Origin: Candidatus Gastranaerophilales bacterium | GTDB taxonomy: Bacteria; Cyanobacteriota; Vampirovibrionia; Gastranaerophilales; Gastranaerophilaceae | Length of the DNA stretch: 9,228 nt | Assembly (NCBI GenBank): GCA_905235825.1 | Contig: CAJONH010000155.1 | Location: 1-9,228, forward strand | Direction of reading: 5' to 3' | In this document: piece by piece, positions 1 to 6,996 of the stretch | Numbering within the stretch: the first letter of the stretch is position 1 | Layout of the letters: each line of letters opens with the position of its first letter | The notes under the pieces: generated by a model | What the model was told of the DNA's origin: nothing | Databases searched by the model: none | Seen by the model: the letters and a program-made list of their open reading frames with translations, nothing else | Made by a program: the position numbers and the translations under genes

Positions 1-8
1 CGTTTATC

Positions 9-132
9 CTTTATTCGTATTTTCGGATTTATTTCTTTTTTTGTCCTTTATTCGTATTTCGTTCGGGTTTTCTTTTCCGTTACCTGCATTTATTCTTTAT
101 TCGTATTTCTTCGGAGTTTTTCTTTTCGTTAC
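9..132. repeat. Three degenerate direct repeats sharing CTTTATTCGTATTT
   Basis: The 14-mer CTTTATTCGTATTT occurs exactly at 9-22, 46-59 and 95-108, each time followed within a few bases by TCGG. Copies two and three extend to a 38-bp unit (46-83 and 95-132) that ends in CGTTAC and differs by only a few substitutions and two compensating one-base shifts. Copy one diverges after about 20 bp. Start-to-start spacing is 37 and 49 bp, so the array is not regular. It lies directly downstream of the stop codon of the minus-strand gene ending at 151. Read on the minus strand, the unit is purine-rich and ends in ATACGAATAAAG. It may be an intergenic short repeat family of this genome. I see no further exact copies in the window. 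Confidence 0.8.
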
Positions 133-150
133 TTTTATTCTCTGTACTTA

Positions 151-957
151 TTATGCATCAAATGTTTTAAATGTTCTTTCTACGTTTTTATCTATTACTT
201 TTTCAACTGATTCTATTTCTTGTAATATAGCATTGTGCTGGGTTTCTAACTGTTTAAGCTCCATTTCCAACTCTTTTTCCTGACGTGAGATTTGAGTTGT
301 TGCATAATTATATTTGCTTTCTGCTTCTGCATCATCAGATGTGTCATAAACATATTCAAATGAAGTATTAGCTTCAAGGTCATTAACCGAACTTCCGAAT
401 GTGCTGTTTCCTGTTGTATTTAATACAAACATCATTCCGTTCATTATACGGTTTTGTAATTTTTCTTTATTTTCTAATATTTCATTTCCTTTTATTACAT
501 TTCTTTCGCCGCCGTTTTTCAATTTTATTTTTGGAGTTAATGTGCCTTCTGCGTTTTGTTCAGTATATTCATTACCGTCTTCATCAGTATAATATACGCT
601 TCCATTGAACATACTTTGCTGGTCTTCATCAAGACCGCTTGCTGTCGGAACTTTCCAGCTTCCGTCTTCATTTTGAATTAAATATATATTATTTGATGAA
701 TCAGTTATAAGATATCCCATAGAGGTCATATCATTAAATGTTACATCAGTAGTTTTCAAACCTGTTTTTTCATTAGTATCCGTAACTTTCATGACTAATT
801 TCATATTAGTTGTTTTTTCTTGATATTCTTTTGCAACTTTTTCCGAATGCCATGCTAATTGGTTTTGTCTTTGGGATATTAACATCATATCAAGCTGGAT
901 ATCACTTAAACGTGATGTCAACATTAATAATCTGCCCTGTGATGATGTGAGTCCCAT
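151..957 (-). CDS. Uncharacterised 268-residue protein with helical ends and a variable middle
   Basis: I do not recognise a named family with certainty. The first ~50 residues (MGLTSSQGRLLMLTSRL, then Gln/Glu/Lys-rich) and the last ~55 (from about residue 215, heptad-like Leu/Ile/Glu/Lys ending KTFDA) look like long amphipathic or coiled-coil helices. Between them (about 60-205) is a polar, Gly/Asp/Asn/Thr-rich segment with beta-like stretches. There is no signal peptide, membrane segment or catalytic motif. Helical termini bracketing a variable middle recall flagellar or secretion-filament subunits, but that is only an analogy. The N-terminus resembles proteins I associate with Gastranaerophilales. 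The start is the ATG at 957, with GGAG six bases upstream; a TTG at 969 in the same frame overlaps that ribosome site and is unlikely. The gene stands alone, 142 bp downstream of hydE, with only a weak possible -10 (TATACT, 1052-1057). Confidence 0.85.
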   Translation of the reverse strand: MGLTSSQGRLLMLTSRLSDIQLDMMLISQRQNQLAWHSEKVAKEYQEKTTNMKLVMKVTDTNEKTGLKTTDVTFNDMTSMGYLITDSSNNIYLIQNEDGSWKVPTASGLDEDQQSMFNGSVYYTDEDGNEYTEQNAEGTLTPKIKLKNGGERNVIKGNEILENKEKLQNRIMNGMMFVLNTTGNSTFGSSVNDLEANTSFEYVYDTSDDAEAESKYNYATTQISRQEKELEMELKQLETQHNAILQEIESVEKVIDKNVERTFKTFDA

Positions 958-1099
958 TATGTTCTCCAATCTCTAATTACATGTATGTTATCGGCATTAT
1001 TTTTTATTAACTTTAGGTTTTTAATCGTATTTGTTAAGAAATTTTACAATTAGTATATCCAATAAAGAACTAATACTATTAATAATAATATTTTTATAA

Positions 1100-2122
1100 T
1101 TAGCAAGTTCTAAAACCTTTTGTTTCGGAAACGGTTCTGCCTATACTTTCTATTTTATTTTTTATACATTTAATACACCTTTGAGGGGAATCGTTTATAC
1201 ATATTTTGTTAGGATATATTTCATATTTTTTTCTGTATTCGCCTTCTGTCATATTAGGCATTACAACATTTGCACCTGATTGCAGTGCAATAATTCTCCC
1301 GTTTTGTCTAACGGATTCCATAGCCGTTGTTGCGGGAATATTAATATCGGGCAGAATTAGTCTTGTTACCGCCATAACAGCGAGTGCATTATCAAAATTA
1401 TCTTTATTCGCATCTTTTAAAGGTGTTTCGGGATGAGGAATTAACGGGCCGATTCCGACCATATCGGCATCCAGTTCTTTAAAAAACAAAATATCATCAG
1501 CAAGCGAGTCTATCGTTTGGTTTGGCAGTCCTACAAGACATCCCGTTCCTGTTTCGTAGCCCAATTTCTTGAGTTCATATAAGCAATTTACTCTGTTTTC
1601 AAAACTCATATTGGGATGAAGAAATTTGTAAAGTTCTATGTCGGTTGTTTCAATCCGCATTAAATATCTGTCTGCACCTGCTTTTTTAAATGCTTTATAT
1701 TCTTCCGGATTACGTTCTCCGATGCTTAATGTAACGGCAGTATCATAAGCCTTTATTTCACGAATTATACGGCATATTTTATCTGCATCAAACCATAAAT
1801 CTTCTCCGCCTTGAAGTACAATGGTTTTATATCCCGAATTAATTGCATTTATTGCTGTTTTAATAATTTCATTTTCGTCTAACCGATAACGTTCAATCAC
1901 CTTGTTTGAATATCTTAATCCGCAATATTTACAATCGTTTCGGCAGATATTTGTAAATTCAATCAGACCTCTTAGATGAACAGCATCACCCTTATATTGT
2001 TTCCTGATTTTATCAGCGGCAGCGTATAAATCATTATTCTTATTTTCAAGCAGATAAACTATTTCTTCTTTAGTTAAATTATTTGATTTTTGTGCTTTAT
2101 CAATTATTTTATTTAGCTGCAC
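1100..2122 (-). CDS. hydE: [FeFe]-hydrogenase H-cluster maturase HydE (radical SAM)
   Basis: HydE is a radical-SAM enzyme acting with HydG and HydF to build the diiron subcluster of [FeFe]-hydrogenase in the cytoplasm. The 340-residue product has the family's usual length. The radical-SAM motif CxxxCxxC is C60, C64, C67. The segments IVLQGGED (101-108), GYETGTG (188-194), MVGIGP (221-226), IPATTAME (262-269) and GANVVMPN (283-290) closely follow Thermotoga HydE as I remember it. The optional C-terminal cluster ligands are also present with the same spacing (C308, C316, C319: C-x7-C-x2-C). The start is GTG at 2122, 14 nt inside the preceding gene, with AAGGG upstream, which suggests translational coupling. 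hydF, hydG and hydrogenase genes are not in this window. The related PylB/BioB-like radical-SAM enzymes are the alternative, but motifs and the C-terminal cysteines favour HydE. Confidence 0.92.
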   Translation of the reverse strand: MQLNKIIDKAQKSNNLTKEEIVYLLENKNNDLYAAADKIRKQYKGDAVHLRGLIEFTNICRNDCKYCGLRYSNKVIERYRLDENEIIKTAINAINSGYKTIVLQGGEDLWFDADKICRIIREIKAYDTAVTLSIGERNPEEYKAFKKAGADRYLMRIETTDIELYKFLHPNMSFENRVNCLYELKKLGYETGTGCLVGLPNQTIDSLADDILFFKELDADMVGIGPLIPHPETPLKDANKDNFDNALAVMAVTRLILPDINIPATTAMESVRQNGRIIALQSGANVVMPNMTEGEYRKKYEIYPNKICINDSPQRCIKCIKNKIESIGRTVSETKGFRTC

Positions 2123-2387
2123 TTCCTGCCCTTTGAATATCTGTTGAATTATTTGTTAATGATTTTATACCGTTTTTTGCCATTTTAAAAACATCATATC
2201 CGTTTTCTTTTAGAATGACATTTGTAACTGCTGCAGCACCAATTATTCCAAGGCATTTCATACCAAGAACCATTTTATCTTCCATATTCATCGGACGTTC
2301 CAATTTGGGTTCGACCGGCTTTACTGCAGGTCTGCGGTTAAAAACCGTATTATTATTTTGTATACTTGTTATACTACTTACTAACAT
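2109..2387 (-). CDS. Small 92-residue protein with one hydrophobic segment
   Basis: Not recognised. The N-terminal ~35 residues are polar and basic (NRRPAVKPVEPKLERP). Residues about 39-60 (from MVLGMKCLGIIGAAAVTNVI) form one hydrophobic stretch that could be a membrane helix or a buried helix. The tail is polar (NGIKSLTNNSTDIQRAGSAAK). It is the first gene of a two-gene unit: its stop at 2109-2111 lies inside hydE, giving a 14-nt overlap, so both are read from the promoter at 2442-2470. The ATG at 2387 has only a weak GGA about eight bases upstream. Sharing an operon with hydE could mean a link to hydrogenase maturation, but nothing in its sequence shows this. Confidence 0.75.
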   Translation of the reverse strand: MLVSSITSIQNNNTVFNRRPAVKPVEPKLERPMNMEDKMVLGMKCLGIIGAAAVTNVILKENGYDVFKMAKNGIKSLTNNSTDIQRAGSAAK

Positions 2388-2441
2388 AAAGTAATTCCGT
2401 TTCTATTTACCATAACCCGAACAAAATTTTGAAAGTAATTT

Positions 2442-2470
2442 ATACTAGCATATTTTTTTGAATTTGTAAA
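2442..2470 (-). promoter_or_regulatory. Promoter of the small membrane protein-hydE unit
   Basis: On the minus strand: -35 TTTACA (2465-2470), a 17-bp spacer, and -10 TAGTAT (2442-2447) preceded by TGC, an extended -10. Transcription would begin near 2435, about 48 nt before the ATG at 2387. No promoter of comparable quality was found here for the divergent recF. Confidence 0.55.
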
Positions 2471-2570
2471 TAACCTTATATTAAAAATTATTAATTTTCT
2501 ATAGAAGCATAAAATCTTATGAGGCGGAATATATTAATTGATGTAAATTTGTATATAAATCCATTAATTT

Positions 2571-3731
2571 ATGACTAATCTATTTTATAATATATTTATG
2601 TACATAAATAAACTTGAATTAAAAAATTTTAGAAATTATTCCGAAGCAGAAATAAATTTTCATTCCGATAAAGTTTTATTTATAGGGAAAAATGCACAGG
2701 GGAAAACAAATCTTTTAGAAGCGGTATATTATTTAAGTTCTCTTGAATCTTTCAGAGCAAAATCAGATACCGACCTAATAAAGTGGGGACAAAATTTTTG
2801 TAATATTAAAGCTCAAATTAAAAAATTTGACGTGGATATTGACCTTGAAGTAAATATTAATCCGCCAAACAGAAAAAAATTAAAAGTAAACGGAATAAAT
2901 AAAAATAAAACATCCGAGTTTATAAATAATCTTTCCTCTGTCTGCTTTACAACAAATGACCTTTTATTGTTAAGAGGCACTCCCGAAGACAGAAGAAATT
3001 GGCTGGATAATGCAATAAAACAAATTTTTCCCGCATATTCTGAACGTCTTACCAAATATAATAAAATAAGAACTCAAAAAAACAATTATTTAAAAACATT
3101 AAAAGGTAATTTAACGGCAGATGCCGCTCTGCTTGATGTTTGGAATGAACAGCTTGCAATTGCGGGAAGTAATATTATTTTTATAAGGGTAAATTTTTTA
3201 CACGAACTTCAAAAAACAGCTTTACTAAAACACAAACAAATATCAAACAATGAAGATTTGTCATTGACCTATAATTCTTCAATAATCGGAGATATTTTCT
3301 CCGAAAATAAATTCCAATACAATAATGAATATATATTAGAGCATTTTTTACAGAATTTGGAAGAAAAAAAACAGGAAGAAATTATAAGAGCACAAAGTAT
3401 TACAGGCCCTCATCGTGATGATGTTTCTTATTTTATTAATAATAATGATGCTAAAAAATTTGCTTCTCAAGGACAGCAAAGAACTGTAGTTCTCTCGTTA
3501 AAACTGGCAGAACTTCAATTAATAAAGGATAAAACAGGAACAAATGCAGTTTTGCTTTTGGATGATGTTCTTGCCGAATTAGACGATTTAAGACAAAATT
3601 TTCTTTTAAATGCCATAGAAACTAAAATTCAAACTATTATTACATCTGTAGATACTTTGCATTTTAAAAATGAATATCTTAAAGATGTTGAGATTTTTGA
3701 AATCAAAAATGATGAAATAAAAAAGAAATAA
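2571..3731 (+). CDS. recF: DNA replication and repair protein RecF
   Basis: RecF is an SMC-like ABC ATPase that, with RecO and RecR, loads RecA onto gapped DNA. Visible motifs (numbered from 2571): Walker A GKNAQGKT 39-46, signature SQGQQR 299-304 and Walker B LLLDDVLAELD 328-338, with TGPHRDD upstream of the signature as is usual in RecF. Most family members begin MYI-KLELKNFRNY, which matches the internal ATG at residue 10 (position 2598, 377 residues). The upstream ATG gives 386 residues. Neither start has a Shine-Dalgarno site; the only purine-rich stretch, GAGGCGG, is at 2521-2527 and too far away. So the start is uncertain and translation may be leaderless or weak. The gene is not beside dnaA, dnaN or gyrB, unlike in many bacteria. 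It ends 4 bp from the convergent yifB. Confidence 0.95.
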   Translation: MTNLFYNIFMYINKLELKNFRNYSEAEINFHSDKVLFIGKNAQGKTNLLEAVYYLSSLESFRAKSDTDLIKWGQNFCNIKAQIKKFDVDIDLEVNINPPNRKKLKVNGINKNKTSEFINNLSSVCFTTNDLLLLRGTPEDRRNWLDNAIKQIFPAYSERLTKYNKIRTQKNNYLKTLKGNLTADAALLDVWNEQLAIAGSNIIFIRVNFLHELQKTALLKHKQISNNEDLSLTYNSSIIGDIFSENKFQYNNEYILEHFLQNLEEKKQEEIIRAQSITGPHRDDVSYFINNNDAKKFASQGQQRTVVLSLKLAELQLIKDKTGTNAVLLLDDVLAELDDLRQNFLLNAIETKIQTIITSVDTLHFKNEYLKDVEIFEIKNDEIKKK

Positions 3732-3735
3732 TCTT

Positions 3736-5277
3736 CTACAATGATGAACGATATTGCACTGCTTGAGCCATGTGAGAGGCTTTAATGGTTTCTTCTTCTT
3801 CCAAATCTGCTATAGTTCTTGAAAGTTTTAAAAGTCTGTCATAGGCTCTTGCCGAAAGATTAAATTTTAAAACAGCACTTTTCAGAATTGATAATGCATT
3901 TTCATCGGTCTGACAATATTTTTTTATGAGTTTTGGGGTTAATTCCGAATTTGTATAAATACCAAGTCCTTTATATCGTTCTAATTGTATATTGCGAGCT
4001 TTAACAATTCGTTCACGAATTTGCTCTGACGTTTCAGCCTTTTCCTCAGATACAGAAGTGAGTTCATCAATATTTAATCTGGGAACATCAATAACAATAT
4101 CAATTCTATCAATTAAAGGCCCCGAAAGTTTTGAACGATATTGCTTTATTTGATGTTCATTACATGTACACTGCTTTTGTGTATCCCCAAGATAACCGCA
4201 AGGACAGGGATTCATTGCCCCCAGTAAAATGAAATCGGAAGGAAATTCAAGACGCATTTTCGCACGGGCAATAACAATTTTACCGTCTTCTAGCGGCTGT
4301 CTTAGAACTTCAAGTACATTTCTGGGAAATTCGGCAAACTCATCCAAAAATAAAACACCTCTGTGTGCAAGTGTAATTTCTCCGGGCATTGGATTTGTTC
4401 CTCCGCCTATAATACCTGCTGCGGAGGCTGTATGATGCACGCTCCTAAATGGGCGGGTTGTTATAAGCGGTTTATTTGTGTTTAGTAATCCTGTTACACT
4501 GTATATCTTTGTGAGTTCTATTGATTCATCAAAAGTTAACGGCGGTAAAATAGAAGAAAAACATTTCGCCAGAAGCGTTTTTCCTGACCCCGGAGGCCCT
4601 GACATTAAAAGATTATGAGCACCTGCAGCCGCAATTTCCATTGCTTTTTTTGCTTTATGCTGTCCTTTTACATCTTTAAAATCAAAATATCCGTCTTGTT
4701 CTGTTTTTTGCTGCATAAATTCGTTAATATCAATTACTACAGGCTCCATTAATTTATGCTGAGAGGATTTTTTATTGTAATGATTTACAATTTCATTAAG
4801 ATTTTTTGCACCGTATATGGTTAATCCCTGTACAATTGCAGCTTCTTTCGCATTTTCAAACGGAACAACAAGAGTTTTTATACCGTGTTTTTTTAGTCCT
4901 GAAGCAATAGGAAGAATACCCGTTACCGCTCTTAGTGAACCATCCAGTGAAAGTTCTCCTATAAAAGCGGTTGAGGAAAAGTCGTTATATTCAATAATTC
5001 CGTCTTTTGCTAAAATTCCGATTGCAATTGGTAAATCATATCCGCTGCCTATTTTTTTTATATCGGCAGGAGCAAGATTTACCACTACTTTTTGATTAGG
5101 GAAAGAGTAGCCCGAGTTTTTTATTGCCGAACGGACTCGTTCTCGGGCTTCAGATATTGCAATATCAGGCAGACCCACTATTGCAACTGCAGGCAGTGAA
5201 TTATTTACATCAACTTCTACAAGTATTTTGTAAACATCCAGTCCGATTATACAAGCTGTTAAAATTTGGGAAATCAA
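3736..5277 (-). CDS. yifB: YifB/ComM-family magnesium chelatase-like AAA+ ATPase
   Basis: The product has 513 residues, near the usual ~505-510. The N-terminal half (about 1-170) is the Lon-protease-like, ChlI-type domain, with IVGLPD (33-38) and RVRSAIKNSG (48-57). The central AAA+ domain has Walker A GPPGSGKT (227-234), Walker B LFLDE (309-313) and the typical NPCPCGYLGD followed by CTC (C358, C360, C370, C372). The C-terminal helical lid holds LSARAYDRLLKLSRTIADLE (475-494). In naturally competent bacteria the orthologue ComM is a hexameric helicase driving branch migration of incoming DNA; in other bacteria the role is open. The start is TTG at 5277, with AAGGA six bases upstream, and it aligns with the family N-terminus. 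Promoter candidate at 5314-5342. With recF opposite, two recombination-linked genes face each other. Confidence 0.93.
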   Translation of the reverse strand: MISQILTACIIGLDVYKILVEVDVNNSLPAVAIVGLPDIAISEARERVRSAIKNSGYSFPNQKVVVNLAPADIKKIGSGYDLPIAIGILAKDGIIEYNDFSSTAFIGELSLDGSLRAVTGILPIASGLKKHGIKTLVVPFENAKEAAIVQGLTIYGAKNLNEIVNHYNKKSSQHKLMEPVVIDINEFMQQKTEQDGYFDFKDVKGQHKAKKAMEIAAAGAHNLLMSGPPGSGKTLLAKCFSSILPPLTFDESIELTKIYSVTGLLNTNKPLITTRPFRSVHHTASAAGIIGGGTNPMPGEITLAHRGVLFLDEFAEFPRNVLEVLRQPLEDGKIVIARAKMRLEFPSDFILLGAMNPCPCGYLGDTQKQCTCNEHQIKQYRSKLSGPLIDRIDIVIDVPRLNIDELTSVSEEKAETSEQIRERIVKARNIQLERYKGLGIYTNSELTPKLIKKYCQTDENALSILKSAVLKFNLSARAYDRLLKLSRTIADLEEEETIKASHMAQAVQYRSSL

Positions 5278-5313
5278 TATCCGTCCTTGAATATATAACT
5301 ACAAAAAAAGTAT

Positions 5314-5342
5314 ATAATACAAGGATTTTACAATCAAGACAA
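5314..5342 (-). promoter_or_regulatory. Promoter candidate of yifB
   Basis: On the minus strand: -35 TTGTCT (5337-5342), a 17-bp spacer, and -10 TATTAT (5314-5319, five of six). The transcript would begin near 5307, about 30 nt before the TTG start at 5277. The -35 lies one base past the stop codon of the 43-residue upstream ORF, so yifB can be transcribed alone or by read-through. Confidence 0.5.
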
Positions 5343-5343
5343 A

Positions 5344-5475
5344 CTAACCGAGTTTATTTTCGGTTTCTTCTATTTTTTTTAATATAATTTCCATTTGCTC
5401 TTTAAACCATTGGGTAAAAAGTTTAATTTCATTTTTAAAGCTGTAGGCACCAGGCCAAACCGAATTATAATACAT
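5344..5475 (-). CDS. Small 43-residue protein, not recognised
   Basis: ATG at 5475, TAG at 5344-5346. The product begins MYYNSVWPGAYSFKNEIK and ends EIILKKIEETENKLG. It carries two Trp, several Tyr/Phe and a charged amphipathic C-terminal helix (about 15-40). The residue mix is protein-like rather than the Phe/Ile/Tyr/Asn repetition of random AT-rich frames. AAAGG lies about ten bases before the ATG, slightly distant, and a good promoter lies upstream (5545-5572). It sits alone between the SDR and yifB and fills most of a ~300-bp interval that otherwise looks empty. A short remnant of a longer gene is possible, though I see no extension upstream. Function unknown. Confidence 0.5.
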   Translation of the reverse strand: MYYNSVWPGAYSFKNEIKLFTQWFKEQMEIILKKIEETENKLG

Positions 5476-5544
5476 GGAATAAGAACCTTTCTTTTACACT
5501 GTATATCATAATATTCGGAAATATAAAAAAAAACTTGAGAAACT

Positions 5545-5572
5545 ATAATACTAAATTTTCAAATTTTTACAA
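5545..5572 (-). promoter_or_regulatory. Promoter candidate of the 43-residue ORF
   Basis: On the minus strand: -35 TTGTAA (5567-5572), a 16-bp spacer, and -10 TATTAT (5545-5550). The transcript would start near 5538, about 60 nt before the ATG at 5475. It lies just past the SDR stop codon, and I see no terminator hairpin between the two genes. Confidence 0.4.
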
Positions 5573-5585
5573 AAATACATACATA

Positions 5586-6308
5586 TTAGCAGCCGAGAGA
5601 TAATCCGGCACAAATGTTGATTGATTGTCCCGTTATTGTTTTTGCATTGTCGGAAATCAAAAACTCACAAACCGATGCAATTTCATCAGGTGTTACAAAC
5701 CTTTTTTGAGGAATTGTTTCAAGAATTTCTTCTTTTGTAAAATCTTCTTCCAAATTTTTATTATTTATTAATTCTGTATCTACCCAGCCCGGATTTATTA
5801 TATTTACGGTTATATTATTTTGAGCTAATTCTAATGCAAGAGCTTTTGTCAGACCTATTAGCGATGCTTTAGTCATAGTATAAATTGAGGCATTTGCTTC
5901 GCCTACAACTCCTGAAATTGACCCTATATTTATAATTCTGCCCCAGTTTTGTTTTTTCATATAAGGAATGACTGCTTTAGAAAGTTTATAAGGTGCAATT
6001 GTGTTTATTTTTATTGAGTTTTGTATATCTTCCTCAGTCATTTTTTCAATGGGATTATAAAAATATACTCCTGCATTATTTATTAAAATATCTATATTTA
6101 CTCCCGTTTTTGAAATTAATTTTTCTGCCGCATTATCTTTAGTTAAATCAGTATCGGCAAAGCCTTTAAACCCGTATTCGGTGCATAATTTTTGAAGTTT
6201 ATCTCTATATCTTCCCGAAATATAAACGTTAAAATTTTTTGCAAGATATTTTGCTATACACAGCCCTATTCCTTGTGAAGACCCCGTAATTAATATATTT
6301 TTATCCAT
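5586..6308 (-). CDS. Short-chain dehydrogenase/reductase (FabG-like)
   Basis: A classical SDR of 240 residues, the normal length, using NAD(P)H to reduce or oxidise a carbonyl/alcohol in the cytoplasm. Visible parts: cofactor motif TGSSQGIG (8-15), NNAG (77-80), catalytic tetrad N102, S130, Y143, K147 with the same Ser-Tyr spacing as E. coli FabG, PGWVDTEL (173-180) and ITGQSIN (225-231). It resembles 3-oxoacyl-ACP reductase, but there are no fatty-acid genes nearby and the usual GG near the C-terminus is AG, so the substrate is open. I chose the ATG at 6308: it overlaps the stop of the preceding gene by 8 nt (ATGGATAA), and the Rossmann strand then starts at residue 4. An in-frame ATG at 6326 would add six residues (MLRVRI) that fit the fold poorly. 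Last gene of the HIT operon. Confidence 0.9.
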   Translation of the reverse strand: MDKNILITGSSQGIGLCIAKYLAKNFNVYISGRYRDKLQKLCTEYGFKGFADTDLTKDNAAEKLISKTGVNIDILINNAGVYFYNPIEKMTEEDIQNSIKINTIAPYKLSKAVIPYMKKQNWGRIINIGSISGVVGEANASIYTMTKASLIGLTKALALELAQNNITVNIINPGWVDTELINNKNLEEDFTKEEILETIPQKRFVTPDEIASVCEFLISDNAKTITGQSINICAGLSLGC

Positions 6309-6636
6309 TATCCGCACTCGCAACATAGCTCAAAAGAGCCATAATAAAACTATTTATTAATTCATTTTTTTCGTCTTCGTCTTCAATAGTTTTTATGAAT
6401 TCAACACAAGTATGCAAATTATAATTCCGGTCATACCATCTTTTGTATCCGGGAGGAGCATTATGTGATAAATCTGCAATTACATTATCAAATTTATCTT
6501 TATACTTTTCCATAATTATCTGAATAAAATCTTGTGCAATAAGCTCTATATTATATTCATCCACATTTTCCAAGAGCTGCAGCAAAGATTTTAAATCAGG
6601 ATATTTATCATACCAGCGTTCAAATTTATTATCCAT
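6301..6636 (-). CDS. Unrecognised 111-residue protein made of two RWYD repeats
   Basis: The product is almost entirely two related ~40-residue units. Unit 1 (about 6-43) starts ERWYDKYPDL and unit 2 (about 65-103) starts KRWYDRNYNL. Both continue with a Leu/Ile/Phe-patterned helix, an acidic stretch (NVDEYN / IEDEDE), then LI-x3-FI-x3-(M/L). A linker with NAPPGY joins them. The pattern suggests an all-helical repeat protein, perhaps for protein binding; no catalytic residues stand out. I choose the ATG at 6636: it is one base after the HIT stop codon and has AGG upstream. The longer in-frame start at 6711 would sit deep inside the HIT gene. The stop overlaps the SDR start by 8 nt. Coupling to HIT and SDR genes suggests a shared task but does not define it. 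Confidence 0.85.
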   Translation of the reverse strand: MDNKFERWYDKYPDLKSLLQLLENVDEYNIELIAQDFIQIIMEKYKDKFDNVIADLSHNAPPGYKRWYDRNYNLHTCVEFIKTIEDEDEKNELINSFIMALLSYVASADNG

Positions 6637-6637
6637 T

Positions 6638-6967
6638 TTAACCTGCCGGCCACGTAAAATTTCTGCCTGACATGACGTGGACATGAATGTGGAATACTGT
6701 TTGACCCGCACTTTCTCCGGTATTTACAACTGTTCTGTATTCTGTTATTCCGAGTTTTTTTGTAATTTTGGGAATGGCTGAAAAAATCTGCCCAAATGCC
6801 TCATTCGTATCAATTTCATTCAATGAAGCATAATGTTTTTTTGGAATTACGAGGAAATGTACGGGAGCCTGCGGATTTAAATCGTTAAAAGCAGCTACAT
6901 TTTCATCTTCATAAATTAATGTTGAAGGAATTTCTTTATTTGCTATTTTGCAAAAAATACAGTCCAT
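6638..6967 (-). CDS. HIT-family nucleotide hydrolase (HinT-like)
   Basis: A 109-residue HIT protein; relatives hydrolyse nucleoside phosphoramidates and related AMP conjugates as cytoplasmic homodimers. The histidine triad is H93-I-H95-V-H97-V-M, with H95 as the expected nucleophile. The N-terminus MDCIFCKIANKEIPS carries the C3/C6 pair that binds zinc in some HinT proteins, and the C-terminus ends TWPAG, like the WPPG of relatives. The start is the ATG at 6967, with AGAGG five to six bases upstream and matching the family N-terminus. An ATG six codons earlier (6985) is possible but would put MKKRYK before the conserved start. First gene of a three-gene unit: one base separates its stop from the next ATG. 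Confidence 0.95.
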   Translation of the reverse strand: MDCIFCKIANKEIPSTLIYEDENVAAFNDLNPQAPVHFLVIPKKHYASLNEIDTNEAFGQIFSAIPKITKKLGITEYRTVVNTGESAGQTVFHIHVHVMSGRNFTWPAG

Positions 6968-6996
6968 TTTATACCTCTTTTTCATGTTCCTTTAAT

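Noticed and set aside
9..132. CRISPR array
   Set aside because: Only three copies, a conserved core of about 14 bp, imperfect repeats and spacings of 37 and 49 bp. The extended 38-bp unit diverges between copies, and no cas genes are present.
41..283. 80-codon plus-strand ORF over the left repeats
   Set aside because: Antisense to the 3' end of the 268-residue gene; composed of repeat-derived Phe/Ser/Ile runs with no ribosome site.
1049..1074. Inverted repeat ATTAGT/ACTAAT downstream of hydE as a terminator
   Set aside because: A six-base AT-rich stem with a 14-base loop and no U-tract; too weak to call.
4229..5387. Several plus-strand ORFs opposite yifB and its promoter
   Set aside because: They mirror the conserved yifB reading frame, lack ribosome sites and have no protein-like features of their own.
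6637..6711. N-terminal extension of the RWYD-repeat protein from an ATG at 6711
   Set aside because: It would overlap the conserved histidine-triad end of the HIT gene by 74 bases. The ATG at 6636 has a proper AGG and the usual tight operon spacing.
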